64,000 nt of DNA from Terasakiella pusilla DSM 6293 (GCF_000688235.1 NZ_JHYO01000002.1:1-64000); one strand, 5' to 3'; shown: positions 16,567 through 26,485, counted from the stretch's first letter. Notes: generated by a model not told the origin, from the sequence alone. Numbers and translations: made by a program.

Positions 16567-19200
16567 ATGCACGTTGTTGTCGTCGAATCGCCCGCAAAAG
16601 CCAAAACGATCAATAAATATTTGGGGAAGGACTATAAGGTTCTGGCCTCCTATGGTCATATTCGTGACCTGCCGGCAAAAGACGGATCGGTGCGCCCGGA
16701 TGATAATTTCTCCATGGATTGGGAGATGGACGCGCGTTCAAAGAAGCAGTTTAAAGAAATCACGGACGCCATGAAGGGCGCGGATAAACTGTATCTCGCG
16801 ACTGACCCGGATCGTGAAGGGGAAGCCATTTCGTGGCACGTGCAAGAAGTTTTGGAAAAACGCAAACTTCTTAAAGGTGTGGATGTCAAGCGCGTGGTCT
16901 TCCACGAAATTACCAAGCAAGCGGTCTTGGATGCGGTTGCCAGCCCGCGCGAAATTAATCAGGAATTGGTCGAAGCCTATCTGGCGCGTCGGGCGCTGGA
17001 TTATCTGGTGGGCTTTAACCTGTCTCCGGTCTTGTGGCGTAAATTGCCGGGCTCGCGTTCGGCAGGGCGTGTGCAGTCTGTGGCTCTGCGCCTGATCTGT
17101 GAGCGTGAAGCCGAGATCGAAGCGTTTAAACCGATTGAATATTGGTCGGTTGCTGCAAACTTTACGACACCCAAGCGCAAAGTCGTTGCGGCCAATCTGA
17201 CCCATTTGAAAGGCGAAAAGCTCGCCAAGCATGATATTGGGAATGAAGCACTAGCCAACGATGCGGTTGCGCAAGTCGAAGCGGGGCGCTTTACGGTCGC
17301 AGATGTGGAACGCAAAAAGACCAAGCGTCATCCCGCGCCGCCCTTTACGACGTCGACACTGCAGCAGGAAGCCTCGCGTAAGTTGGGCTTTGGCGCCAAA
17401 CGCACCATGCAGGTCGCCCAGAAGCTTTATGAAGGGATTAATCTGGGCGGGGAAACTGTCGGTTTGATCTCATACATGCGTACCGATGCGGTGAACCTGT
17501 CTAATGAAGCGATCTTTGCTGCGCGCGACCTGATTGGTCAGCAGTATGGCGAGCGTTACGTGCCGGAAAGCCCGCGCACCTATAAGACAAAAGCCAAAAA
17601 CGCACAGGAAGCCCACGAGGCCATCCGACCCACAGGTATTTCGCGCCGTCCGGAAGATATGGCGAAGTATCTGGATGCGGACCAGCTGAAACTCTACACC
17701 CTGATCTGGAAACGGACTGTCGCCTGTCAAATGGCAAGTGCCGAGCTGGATCAAGTTGGCGTTGTGATCCAAAGTGAAGATAAGCAGACATGGTTACGTG
17801 CCAGTGGTTCCGTTGTCACGTTTGACGGCTTCCTGACGCTGTATCAGGAAGGCACGGACGATGCGTCGGATGATGAAAATGCCGATAAGCTGTTGCCGGA
17901 TGTGCAAACGGGTGATGTCCTGAATCTTGGCCCTGTGACAGCGGATCAACACTTTACACAACCGCCACCGCGTTATTCGGAAGCATCCTTGGTCAAGCGT
18001 ATGGAAGAATTGGGCATTGGTCGCCCATCTACCTACGCAAGCATTATTTCTGTATTGCAGGACCGTGATTATGTGCGTTTGGATAAACGCCGCTTCGTGC
18101 CGGAAGATCGCGGTCGTCTGGTCACGGCCTTCCTTGCGAACTTCTTTAAGCGCTATGTGGAATATGATTTCACCGCCAACCTTGAAGACCAGTTGGACGA
18201 AATTTCCAATGGGGATGAAGATTGGCAGAAAGTCCTGCGTGAATTCTGGCAGGCCTTTAGCGGTGCAATCGACGAAACCAAAGAATTGCGCGTTCGTGAT
18301 GTGCTGGATGCGCTGAATGAAGATTTGGCCGATCACTTCTTCCACGAAACGGAAGAAGGAAAGGACCCTCGCAGTTGCCCGACCTGTGACGATGGTAAAC
18401 TGAGCCTGAAGCTGGGTAAGTTTGGTGCCTTTATCGGCTGTTCCAACTATCCGGATTGCCGCTATACCCGTCCGTTGATCAAGGCAGAAGATGGCGACGA
18501 AAACCTGCCGGATCTGGAAACTGGCCCGAAAGAACTGGGCATTGACCCGGAAAGTGGCGAGATGGTGACGTTGCGTCGTGGACCGTATGGTCTGTACGTG
18601 CAGATCGGTGACCTTGATCCGGAAGATAAAAAGAAAAAGCCGAAACGGGCGTCTTTGACATCCGACATGAAGGCGGCTGAAATGGATTTGCAAGCGGCAT
18701 TGAAGCTGCTGTCCTTGCCGCGTAATGTCGGTATCTTCCCCGAAACAGGGGAGATCATCAAGGCGGGTATTGGTCGCTTTGGCCCCTATGTCAGTGTCGG
18801 CAAGATTTTTGTGTCTATTAAGGAAGACAGCCCCTACACCATCGGTGAAAACCGCGCGATCGATCTGATCCATGAAAAAATGGAAAAGACACAGATGGTG
18901 GTCTTGGGCCAGCACCCGGATGAGAAAAAAGATATCATCCTGCAAAACGGGCGTTGGGGTCCGTTTGTGAAAGTCGGTCGTATCAATGCCCGATTGCCAA
19001 AAGATATGGAACGTGAAGACGTGACTTTGGAAATCGCTATTGAGATGCTGAACAAAAAAGGCGCTGGCGCAAAGAAGAAAGCACCCGCCAAAAAAGCGGC
19101 AGCCAAGAAAACCACAGCAGCAAAAAAGACGACAACCGCGAAAAAGAAAGCACCGGCAAAGAAGAAGACGCCTGCGAAAAAAGCAGCTGATACGGAATAA
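16567..19200 (+). CDS. topA: DNA topoisomerase I (type IA)
   Basis: An 877-residue enzyme that relaxes negative supercoils. The TOPRIM domain starts at MHVVVVESPAKAKTI and continues with ATDPDREGEAISWH. The catalytic tyrosine lies in GLISYMRTDAVNLS near residue 303. One zinc-ribbon (CPTCDDG...CSNYPDC) is at about 604-628, followed by two further degenerate topo C-terminal repeats. The last 40 residues are a lysine/alanine-rich, histone H1-like tail (repeats such as KKAPAKKAAAKK), common in alphaproteobacterial TopA and probably DNA-binding. Confidence 0.97.
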   Translation: MHVVVVESPAKAKTINKYLGKDYKVLASYGHIRDLPAKDGSVRPDDNFSMDWEMDARSKKQFKEITDAMKGADKLYLATDPDREGEAISWHVQEVLEKRKLLKGVDVKRVVFHEITKQAVLDAVASPREINQELVEAYLARRALDYLVGFNLSPVLWRKLPGSRSAGRVQSVALRLICEREAEIEAFKPIEYWSVAANFTTPKRKVVAANLTHLKGEKLAKHDIGNEALANDAVAQVEAGRFTVADVERKKTKRHPAPPFTTSTLQQEASRKLGFGAKRTMQVAQKLYEGINLGGETVGLISYMRTDAVNLSNEAIFAARDLIGQQYGERYVPESPRTYKTKAKNAQEAHEAIRPTGISRRPEDMAKYLDADQLKLYTLIWKRTVACQMASAELDQVGVVIQSEDKQTWLRASGSVVTFDGFLTLYQEGTDDASDDENADKLLPDVQTGDVLNLGPVTADQHFTQPPPRYSEASLVKRMEELGIGRPSTYASIISVLQDRDYVRLDKRRFVPEDRGRLVTAFLANFFKRYVEYDFTANLEDQLDEISNGDEDWQKVLREFWQAFSGAIDETKELRVRDVLDALNEDLADHFFHETEEGKDPRSCPTCDDGKLSLKLGKFGAFIGCSNYPDCRYTRPLIKAEDGDENLPDLETGPKELGIDPESGEMVTLRRGPYGLYVQIGDLDPEDKKKKPKRASLTSDMKAAEMDLQAALKLLSLPRNVGIFPETGEIIKAGIGRFGPYVSVGKIFVSIKEDSPYTIGENRAIDLIHEKMEKTQMVVLGQHPDEKKDIILQNGRWGPFVKVGRINARLPKDMEREDVTLEIAIEMLNKKGAGAKKKAPAKKAAAKKTTAAKKTTTAKKKAPAKKKTPAKKAADTE

Positions 19201-19290
19201 ACGCACAAAGAAAATGTAAAGTTTGAGATTTCGCAATCACAATTTTAGTTTTTTCTGATACAGTTCCTCCTAATATAAATGGAGGGTGGA

Positions 19291-21624
19291 ATGAGTTTCT
19301 TTCACAATATCAGGCTGGCCTATAAGATCGGTTTTGGTGTGGTCTTTGTGGCGTTGGCGTCAATTTTGATTATCGTGTTTTCTATGACGCGATCCTTTGA
19401 AGGAATGATCGAAGAGTCGGAAAACCGCGAGCTTGGCAATCACTATCTATCGATCTTGAGTGCGATTGAGGCTGAGGCCTATCGTGCAGAATCGTTAGCC
19501 CAAATGTCGGCACATATCCCGCAAGCGGCAGAAGCGTTCGCCAATCAGGACCGCGAGGCTTTGTTTGGCCTGTTTTTACCTGTGTTTGCGGAACTCAAGC
19601 AGAATTACGCAGTGCGCCAATTCCAGTATCATTTGCCACCGGCGACATCGTTTGCCCGTATCCATAAGCCGGAAAAGTTTGGCGATGACCTGTCAGGGTT
19701 TCGCAAAACGGTGATCGAAACCAATGCGACGAAGAAAACCATTGTTGGTATTGAAAAAGGCGTTGCAGGTTTAGGGGTGCGCGGCGTGGTCCCGGTCTTT
19801 AAAGGGCAGACACATCTGGGGTCGGTTGAGTTTGGCATGTCTTTTGGTCCGGCTTTCTTTGAACGGTATAAAGAAAATTACGGCATTGATCTCGCCCTCC
19901 ATATCGAAGGGGAGAAAGGCTTTAAGACGTTTGCTTCCACCATTGGGGACAGCGCAATGGCAGCGGATGTTGATCTTGCGTCGGTCCTTGGCGGGGAACG
20001 GGTGATCACACAGATCGATCACGCGGGCGGGCATTATGCGGTCTTGTACGATGTGGTGCGCGATTTCTCCAACAAACCCATCGGGGTGCTGGAAGTGGCG
20101 ATGGACACCACCGGCTATTTTACGATGCTGAACGGGGCGCGTAACAATGCACTGATTTTTGGCGCAGGTGCGCTTGCATTGTCCGTTTTGCTGTCGATCT
20201 TTTTGTCGAAATCCATTTCAAATCCGATTATCCGTATGACCAAAGCTTTGAATCTATTGGCAAACAAACAGTTTGACGTGGACATTCCTGCGCGGGAACG
20301 TAGCGATGAAGTCGGCACCATGGCCCAAGCGGTGCGGGATCTGCGGGAACGTGCCATGAAGATGGATGAATTTGAAAAACAACGCGAAGCCCATGTCGCG
20401 CGTCTGGAAACGTGGGAAGGGGAAGTGAAAGCCCAATCCAAAAACCAGCTGCATGGGGTGGTGGAAGCCGCGATCCAGAGCAATGAAGCCATCGTGGTGA
20501 TGGCAGCGATGCGCAACGATATCGCCAATGTTAACCAAGCCAGTGAAACCATGGCTTCGGCTGTGGAAGAACTCGTGGCCTCCGTCAACGAGATTGCCCA
20601 GAACGGGGAAGCCATCGCCGTTGATGCCCGCAGTGCGGAAGAAGCGTCGGGACAAGGGATGTTGGAAGCTGAAAATGCGACCAAAGCCATGACGGATATT
20701 TTCGATGCGGTTAATCAGGCGGTTGAGAAGACGTCGATGTTGGCAAAATCATCCGAACAAATTGGCGATATCGTCAGCCAAATTGAAGCGATTGCGGAAC
20801 AGACCAACCTGCTGGCCCTGAACGCCACCATTGAAGCTGCGCGCGCAGGCGAGGCGGGTAAAGGGTTTGCCGTGGTGGCAAGCGAGGTGAAAAATCTTGC
20901 CAACCAGACTTCCCGTGCGACCGAAGATATCAATGCCCGTATCAACACCTTGTTGAACGAGATGGACGAAATCACCAGCTCCATGAGTGCGGGGAACGAA
21001 GCGGTCCATACGGGGCAAAAGGTGATCGGTGATCTTTATAGCCGTTTGGGGCAGATGAATTCGCAGGTCAATAACGTAACAGGCAAAGTCGAGGAAATTG
21101 CTGGTATCCTGTCGCAGCAGACCGCTGCGGCCAATGAGGTTGCGGATGGCACGACCAACATTGCGCGTCTTGCTAAACAGAATAATGTTGAGATCGACAA
21201 GGTGTTAACCGCGATTGATAACAGTAACCTTGAACTGGACAAACGGGTGGATGAATTCGCCAAAGGTGGCGATGCCTACAGCATCGTTCATGTGGCGAAA
21301 AACGATCACATGAGTTTCAAACGCCGTGTGGTGAATACGGTTATGGGGCGTCGTGATCATAAATCGTCGGAGATGCCGGATCATCATACGTGCCGCTTGG
21401 GCCGTTGGTATGATCATGTGGAGGATGAGCGTCTGCTGTCCCATCCGGCTTTCCAGAAACTTGTGCAACCGCATGAGCAGGTTCACAGCCATGGGGTCGC
21501 TGCTTTGAAAGCGCATGAAGCACATGATTTTGAACGCGCAATCGAGGAACTTAATTTGCTGGATCGATATTCCAAAGAGGTTCTGGACATTCTGGATGAA
21601 TTGTCTCAGGCCGTGGAAGATTAA
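19291..21624 (+). CDS. methyl-accepting chemotaxis protein with Cache sensor and C-terminal CZB zinc domain
   Basis: A 777-residue chemoreceptor. The order is: TM1 (about 10-32), a periplasmic Cache-type sensor (about 33-290, PVFKGQTHLGSVEFGMSF is typical), TM2, HAMP (SNPIIRMTKALNLLANKQFDVDIP), and a methyl-accepting signalling domain with the hairpin tip IEAIAEQTNLLALNATIEAARAGE in two overlapping parts. The C-terminal CZB domain (about 655-770, RHxVxxxVMG-like block, then HHTCRLGRWYD and PHEQVHSHG) binds zinc in other receptors. The ATG at 19291 has GGAGGGTGG upstream. It separates topA from rnr. Confidence 0.9.
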   Translation: MSFFHNIRLAYKIGFGVVFVALASILIIVFSMTRSFEGMIEESENRELGNHYLSILSAIEAEAYRAESLAQMSAHIPQAAEAFANQDREALFGLFLPVFAELKQNYAVRQFQYHLPPATSFARIHKPEKFGDDLSGFRKTVIETNATKKTIVGIEKGVAGLGVRGVVPVFKGQTHLGSVEFGMSFGPAFFERYKENYGIDLALHIEGEKGFKTFASTIGDSAMAADVDLASVLGGERVITQIDHAGGHYAVLYDVVRDFSNKPIGVLEVAMDTTGYFTMLNGARNNALIFGAGALALSVLLSIFLSKSISNPIIRMTKALNLLANKQFDVDIPARERSDEVGTMAQAVRDLRERAMKMDEFEKQREAHVARLETWEGEVKAQSKNQLHGVVEAAIQSNEAIVVMAAMRNDIANVNQASETMASAVEELVASVNEIAQNGEAIAVDARSAEEASGQGMLEAENATKAMTDIFDAVNQAVEKTSMLAKSSEQIGDIVSQIEAIAEQTNLLALNATIEAARAGEAGKGFAVVASEVKNLANQTSRATEDINARINTLLNEMDEITSSMSAGNEAVHTGQKVIGDLYSRLGQMNSQVNNVTGKVEEIAGILSQQTAAANEVADGTTNIARLAKQNNVEIDKVLTAIDNSNLELDKRVDEFAKGGDAYSIVHVAKNDHMSFKRRVVNTVMGRRDHKSSEMPDHHTCRLGRWYDHVEDERLLSHPAFQKLVQPHEQVHSHGVAALKAHEAHDFERAIEELNLLDRYSKEVLDILDELSQAVED

Positions 21625-21635
21625 AATTCGGGGTA

Positions 21636-21692
21636 GCCTTTGTGAGTGCCAGCCTATACAACAGTAGGATTATAGGATTTTCTCACAAAGGC
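21636..21692 (+). promoter_or_regulatory. two-tier hairpin covering the rnr ribosome binding site
   Basis: A perfect 11-bp inverted repeat, GCCTTTGTGAG at 21636-21646 and its complement at 21682-21692. It encloses a second inverted repeat (CCTATA 21653-21658, TATAGG 21671-21676). The right outer arm contains the AAAGG that serves the TTG start of rnr at 21701. No U-run follows, so this is not a simple terminator of the chemoreceptor gene. It is likely an RNA element that controls rnr translation or mRNA decay. Confidence 0.55.
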
Positions 21693-21700
21693 ACACCAGC

Positions 21701-23959
21701 TTGAACGATACCCCCAAAAAACCGGTTCCGTTTCCAACGAAAGAACAAATTCTCGAATTTATCAACGAGTCCCCCTCAACGGTGGGAAAGCGGGAAATTG
21801 CGCGTGCTTTTGGCCTGCGCGGACCGGATAAAATCCAGCTTAAAAAAATCCTCAAGCAGATGGAAAATGACGGCAAGGTCGGACGGGGGCGTCAACGCCG
21901 TTTCGCCACACCCGGTTCCATGCCCGATGTGGCTGTGCTGGAAGTCAGCGGTATTGATGAAGATGGCGAACTGTTGGCAAAACCAGTGTCGTGGCAGGGT
22001 GATGACCGTCCGCCAAAAATCTATGTCTCACAATCCAGCGGGCGCACTGCTTATGGCATGCGTGATCGCTTGTTGTGCCGGATGCGTAAAGTCTCTGCCA
22101 AGGAATATGAGGCGCAGGTCATTCGCCAAATCTCCGAAGCGCCGTCGCGTATTTTGGGAATTTATCAGGGGGATGGCAGTCAAGGCCGCTTGATCCCGAC
22201 GGATCGTCGTGCCAAAAGCGAATTTGTCATCGCCAAAGAAAATACGATGGATGCGGAAAACGGCGAACTGGTCCTGTGTGAACCTTTGCCTGGTCGTATT
22301 TATGGTTTGAAACCCGCGCGCGTTGTTGAGCGTCTGGGCGATAGCAACCAGCCCAAGGCCGTGTCCCTTGTGTGTATTCATGCCCACGATATCCCGAACG
22401 AATTCCCCGCCGCAGCGGTAGAACAGGCGGAGAATGCCAAGGCTGTCCCACTGGGGAAAAGGGTTGATTTGCGCGAAATCCCGTTGGTGACCATCGACGG
22501 GGCTGATGCGCGTGACTATGATGACGCGGTCTTTGCAGAACCGGATACGGACCCTAAAAACGAGGGGGGCTGGCATATCATCGTCGCGATCGCAGATGTT
22601 GCCCATTATGTCCGCACCAACGACGAATTGGACCGCAGCGCTTATGAACGGGGCAATTCGGTCTATTTCCCCGATCGGGTGGTGCCCATGTTACCGGAGG
22701 CGTTATCAAACGGCTGGTGTTCCTTGGTGCCGAATGAAGATCGCGGCTGTCTGGCAGCGCATATGTGGATTGATGCGGATGGGCATTTGTTGCGCCATAA
22801 ATTTGTGCGTGGCCTGATGCGATCTCATGCGCGCTTGACTTATGAGCAAGCACAGGCCGCCCGCGATGGACAGACCGATGAGATCACCGCACCTTTGATG
22901 GAACAGGTGATCAATCCGCTGTATGGCGCTTACGAAAGCTTTTTGAAATACCGCGAAGAACGTAATGTTCTGGAACTGGATGTACCGGAACGCAAAATGG
23001 CGTTTGATGACGAAGGCAAGGTGGCGTCCATTGATAAACGCCAACGTCTGGATAGCCATAAGCTGATCGAAGAATTTATGATCACCGCAAACGTTGCCGC
23101 AGCCGAAGCGTTGGAGCAAAAGTCTCAACCTTGCATGTATCGTATCCACGATGCGCCGGGGCTGGAAAAGATGGAAGCCCTGCGTCAGTTCTTGGGCTCG
23201 CTGGATATTAAGATTGCAAAGGGTCAAACGCCGAACCCGAAAATCTTTAACCGGATTTTGGCACAGGCTGCGGAAACAGATCAAAGCCATATGATCAATA
23301 CCATCGTGTTGCGCTCACAGGCACAGGCAGAATATAACCCCGAAAATATCGGGCATTTTGGTCTGGCACTGCATCGTTATGCCCACTTTACGTCCCCGAT
23401 CCGTCGATATTCCGATCTGCTGGTCCATCGTGCCTTGATCAAAGGCTATGGTCTGGGGGAAGGCGGTCTGGAAGATGGCGGCAAAGACTTTAGCGATATG
23501 GGGGAACACCTGTCGAAAACGGAACGTCGCGCTGCCGCAGCGGAACGGGACGCGATGGATCGCTATACGACCCTATTTATGGCGGATCGTGTCGGGGCCA
23601 GCTTTGGCGCACGCATCAATGGGGTGACACGTTTTGGCCTGTTTATCACGCTGGATGAAACCGGCGCTGATGGCCTGATCCCGATCCGAAGCCTGCCCGG
23701 TGATTTTTATGATCATGATGAAGATTTGCATTTGTTGCGTGGGAAACGCACAGGACTTGTCTTCCGTCTGGGAGAACGGGTGGAAGCAAAATTGATCGAA
23801 GCCGATGTGATTACAGGCGGGATGGTCTTTAATCTTGTTTTAAAGCCGGAAGACGTGGCGAAGGCTGCAAAATCGGGAAGTGGTGAGCGCAGGACAAAGA
23901 AAGGCCACCGTAAGGGCTTTAAAAAGGGACCTAAAAGCAGACCGCGACAGCGATCCTGA
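21701..23959 (+). CDS. rnr: ribonuclease R
   Basis: A 752-residue 3'-to-5' exoribonuclease. The order is: an N-terminal helix-turn-helix-like segment (TVGKREIARAFGLRG), cold-shock domains, an RNB catalytic domain (about 250-590) with the metal-binding DGADARDYDDAVFAE, HFTSPIRRYSDLLVHR, then an S1 domain (about 640-720, GARINGVTRFGLFITLDE), and a basic tail. The start is TTG 21701 with AAAGG nine bases upstream; that site is buried in a hairpin. Degrades structured RNA. Confidence 0.95.
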   Translation: MNDTPKKPVPFPTKEQILEFINESPSTVGKREIARAFGLRGPDKIQLKKILKQMENDGKVGRGRQRRFATPGSMPDVAVLEVSGIDEDGELLAKPVSWQGDDRPPKIYVSQSSGRTAYGMRDRLLCRMRKVSAKEYEAQVIRQISEAPSRILGIYQGDGSQGRLIPTDRRAKSEFVIAKENTMDAENGELVLCEPLPGRIYGLKPARVVERLGDSNQPKAVSLVCIHAHDIPNEFPAAAVEQAENAKAVPLGKRVDLREIPLVTIDGADARDYDDAVFAEPDTDPKNEGGWHIIVAIADVAHYVRTNDELDRSAYERGNSVYFPDRVVPMLPEALSNGWCSLVPNEDRGCLAAHMWIDADGHLLRHKFVRGLMRSHARLTYEQAQAARDGQTDEITAPLMEQVINPLYGAYESFLKYREERNVLELDVPERKMAFDDEGKVASIDKRQRLDSHKLIEEFMITANVAAAEALEQKSQPCMYRIHDAPGLEKMEALRQFLGSLDIKIAKGQTPNPKIFNRILAQAAETDQSHMINTIVLRSQAQAEYNPENIGHFGLALHRYAHFTSPIRRYSDLLVHRALIKGYGLGEGGLEDGGKDFSDMGEHLSKTERRAAAAERDAMDRYTTLFMADRVGASFGARINGVTRFGLFITLDETGADGLIPIRSLPGDFYDHDEDLHLLRGKRTGLVFRLGERVEAKLIEADVITGGMVFNLVLKPEDVAKAAKSGSGERRTKKGHRKGFKKGPKSRPRQRS

Positions 23960-24014
23960 TCGACTGTCGTTTAGTCTGCGTGACAAAAGCGGACTTATTT
24001 GTCATGATCATCAC

Positions 24015-25592
24015 ATGAAACAGATGAATAACGCATTTTGCTCTTCAATCATGGCGATTTTGCTGCTGTCGGCCTGTGGGACGGCACCGTCGGACGACGC
24101 CCATCTGTCGGGACAATCGACGTTTGTGGATATGGGCGAAAAATTGCCCCGCGACGAGATTTCATCTGTTTTGGCCTCTGGTTTTTACAGTATCTCCGAA
24201 CGCGCCTTGACGCCGGTTGATGTGCGCTCCTTGGGGTTGGAAGGCTTGCGTGGGCTCGCCACCATTGATCCTGCAATCGGAATACAGGAAGTCAACGGCA
24301 CGGTGGAAATCTGGTATGGCGACCAACGGGTCAGCACATTGGTGGAGCCGATGGCCCACGACAGCGAAAGCTGGTCGGATGTGGTCTATGATACGTTAAG
24401 TGTACTCTGGTCCCATTCTTCCGACCTTGCACAGACAAATGCCGAACGGATCTATGAGGCGGTCTTTGATGCGGCGCTGGCTAATCTGGATATTTTTTCC
24501 AGATATGCAGGCAAGCGTGAAGCTGAAGAACATCGCGATAATCGCGAAGGTCATGGCGGGGTCAATCTGACGTTAGACAAGATAGATCAGCGCTTCTTTA
24601 TCAAGCAGGTGGATCGGGAAAGCCCGGCCTATGAAGCGGGTGTGCGCAAAGGCGATATGTTGATCAGCGTCGATGGACAAGCCGTGGTCGGCAAAAGTTT
24701 GCACGACGTAGACACGATGTTGCGCGGTAAAATCCAGACCGAACTGGTGTTGGAAATTGAACGCATTTCAACCGGCGTGTCGCAAAAACTGTTTGTCTGG
24801 CGCGAGTTGGTGATCCCGCAAACGATGTGGACGACGTTTGAGGACGGGGTGTTGGATGTGCGTATCACCAGCTTTAATGAACGCACGGCCCGTCGTCTGT
24901 CCCAACAGGTGCAGGATATTGCCTTGATGCATGGCAACCGCTTTAAAGGTGTTATACTGGATTTGCGCGGCAATCCCGGTGGTTTATTGCGAAAAGCGGT
25001 GCAGGTCGCCGATTTGTTTTTGGCAGGCGGGCGAATTATCTCCACCAAGGGACGACACCCCGATAGTTTGGAAGTATATGAGGCAGATCCTGTGGATGTG
25101 GCCCAAGGCCGTCCCATCGTGATCTTAATGGATGGCAAAAGCGCCTCAGCATCGGAAATCGTCGCGGCTTCCTTACAGGATCGTAAGCGCGCGGTTGTGG
25201 TTGGTAGTTCGTCTTATGGCAAAGGGACTGTGCAGTCTGTCCAGCGTCTGCCCAATAACGGTGAAATCACAGTTACCTGGTCGCGTTTGATCGCACCTAG
25301 CGGATATGCCTTCCACGGGCTTGGTGTGCGCCCTTCGGTCTGTACAAGCGGTGTCGAGGGGCAGGGGCGCTTTGGTGCCGCCCTGTGGGAAGATGACGGA
25401 CGTGCGTTGATGAAAAACTGGCGTAGCGTTGCTATTGAGGACCGGACGGGACGTAAAAAACTGCGCCTGACCTGTCCGCCGGATCGTCAGGAGAAAGGAA
25501 TCGATATGGTGGTTGCCCGCAATATTATCCTTGATCCGGACATCTATCGACGTTTCAAGGGGTTTACGACCATCGCAACCATCGCACAATAG
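24015..25592 (+). CDS. S41-family carboxy-terminal processing protease, predicted lipoprotein
   Basis: A 525-residue protein. The signal ends in a lipobox (LLLSACGT), so it should be anchored in the envelope. A PDZ domain (about 175-260, GVNLTLDKIDQRFFIKQV... AGVRKGDMLISVDGQ) precedes the S41 core: VILDLRGNPGGLL, then the catalytic SASASE (376-381) and the lysine in SYGKGTVQ (K403). Thus the Ser-Lys pair is intact. Family members trim C-termini of periplasmic proteins. The ATG at 24015 gives a clean signal peptide; the frame extends into the rnr 3' end without a better start. Lies in the rnr-rpmG interval. Confidence 0.88.
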   Translation: MKQMNNAFCSSIMAILLLSACGTAPSDDAHLSGQSTFVDMGEKLPRDEISSVLASGFYSISERALTPVDVRSLGLEGLRGLATIDPAIGIQEVNGTVEIWYGDQRVSTLVEPMAHDSESWSDVVYDTLSVLWSHSSDLAQTNAERIYEAVFDAALANLDIFSRYAGKREAEEHRDNREGHGGVNLTLDKIDQRFFIKQVDRESPAYEAGVRKGDMLISVDGQAVVGKSLHDVDTMLRGKIQTELVLEIERISTGVSQKLFVWRELVIPQTMWTTFEDGVLDVRITSFNERTARRLSQQVQDIALMHGNRFKGVILDLRGNPGGLLRKAVQVADLFLAGGRIISTKGRHPDSLEVYEADPVDVAQGRPIVILMDGKSASASEIVAASLQDRKRAVVVGSSSYGKGTVQSVQRLPNNGEITVTWSRLIAPSGYAFHGLGVRPSVCTSGVEGQGRFGAALWEDDGRALMKNWRSVAIEDRTGRKKLRLTCPPDRQEKGIDMVVARNIILDPDIYRRFKGFTTIATIAQ

Positions 25593-25633
25593 CTGGGAAT
25601 TTAACAGATTGTCATAAAAACGCATAAAGCGGG

Positions 25634-25661
25634 TTGACATAGATTGTTTTGCCTGTATTGT
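25634..25661 (+). promoter_or_regulatory. sigma-70-type promoter of rpmG
   Basis: TTGACA at 25634-25639 and TATTGT at 25656-25661 with a 16-base spacer, about 44 bases upstream of the rpmG start. The -35 is a full consensus match. Confidence 0.7.
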
Positions 25662-25704
25662 CCGGGCCTCGAAGCGCAATATTTTTGCAACAGGATTTGA
25701 TAAG

Positions 25705-25872
25705 ATGGCTAAGCCAACCACCATTCAGGTCAGACTGGTAAGCACCGCTGACACGGGTTATTTTTACGTAACTAAGAAAAACCCGCGCAACATCACCGAG
25801 AAGCTGGAATTCCGCAAATACGACCCGGTGGTACGCAAGCACGTGCTGTTTAAAGAAGCGAAGATTAAATAA
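25705..25872 (+). CDS. rpmG: 50S ribosomal protein L33
   Basis: A 55-residue ribosomal protein starting [18 protein letters not shown] and ending VLFKEAKIK, the standard L33 length and pattern ([24 protein letters not shown]). It lacks the zinc-binding CxxC pairs, so it is the zinc-independent C-minus form. A consensus promoter precedes it and a strong terminator follows, so it is monocistronic. Confidence 0.96.
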   Translation: MAKPTTIQVRLVSTADTGYFYVTKKNPRNITEKLEFRKYDPVVRKHVLFKEAKIK

Positions 25873-25902
25873 TCTTGTTTCTTACCAGACGTATACCTTA
25901 TT

Positions 25903-25938
25903 AAAAAAGGCTTTCGTGTTATACGAAAGCCTTTTTTA
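25903..25938. terminator. bidirectional rho-independent terminator
   Basis: An AAAAAAGGCTTTCGT stem pairs with ACGAAAGCCTTTTTT across a short loop. It ends rpmG from the left and divK from the right. Confidence 0.92.
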
Positions 25939-25955
25939 TTGCCTGAACGCTCGGG

Positions 25956-26324
25956 TCATTTACCGATAAAACCTTGAACCTCGCCGATAAAGTCCGCTAT
26001 GGAAATGGGCTTGGACATATAAGCATCGCAGCCGGATTGCATAATTCTTTCCTCATCGCCCTTCATGGCGAAGGCGGTAACGGCGATGATCGGGATCTCG
26101 CTGAGGTCGTCATGGGCTTTGATGTCTTTTGTTGCCTCTGCCCCTGAAATATCGGGCAGTTGTATATCCATGATAATCAGGTTGGGAGAGTGCTGGAGGG
26201 CCAGTTCTTTCGCCTGTGTCCCTGTGGCGGTCTGTATGGTGTTATAGCCGTGGGCCTGTAAAAGATCGTTGAACAGTTTCATGTTCATTTCGTTATCTTC
26301 AACGATCAGAATCGTTTTTGTCAT
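25956..26324 (-). CDS. divK: single-domain response regulator, DivK type
   Basis: A 122-residue receiver domain with no output domain. The acidic pocket (E9, D10), phospho-acceptor D53 (IIMDIQLPD), T in VTAFAM and K in YMSKPISI are all present. [15 protein letters not shown] and [11 protein letters not shown] match DivK, which controls cell-cycle kinases in alphaproteobacteria. In many relatives divK precedes pleD; here pleD is absent and a permease gene follows at a distance. Proximity to rpmG supports the DivK call over a generic CheY. Confidence 0.82.
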   Translation of the reverse strand: MTKTILIVEDNEMNMKLFNDLLQAHGYNTIQTATGTQAKELALQHSPNLIIMDIQLPDISGAEATKDIKAHDDLSEIPIIAVTAFAMKGDEERIMQSGCDAYMSKPISIADFIGEVQGFIGK

Positions 26325-26485
26325 TATAAAGCCTGTAGTTTCTCAAGAGTGCTGTTGAGTATTTTTTTTAGTGGCATTTACAATGAATTTTCATAAAAAA
26401 CCTGTCAATCTAAACCAGCCCCAGGGTGTAGATTAAATCAATGAATTACACTTAAGGTGTGATTTATCACGTTCGTTGCCACTCT

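Noticed and set aside
17794-19236. A 480-codon open frame on the minus strand across topA
   Set aside because: It is exactly opposite a clear topoisomerase gene; its product is of low complexity with no recognisable domain. It results from the codon bias of topA.
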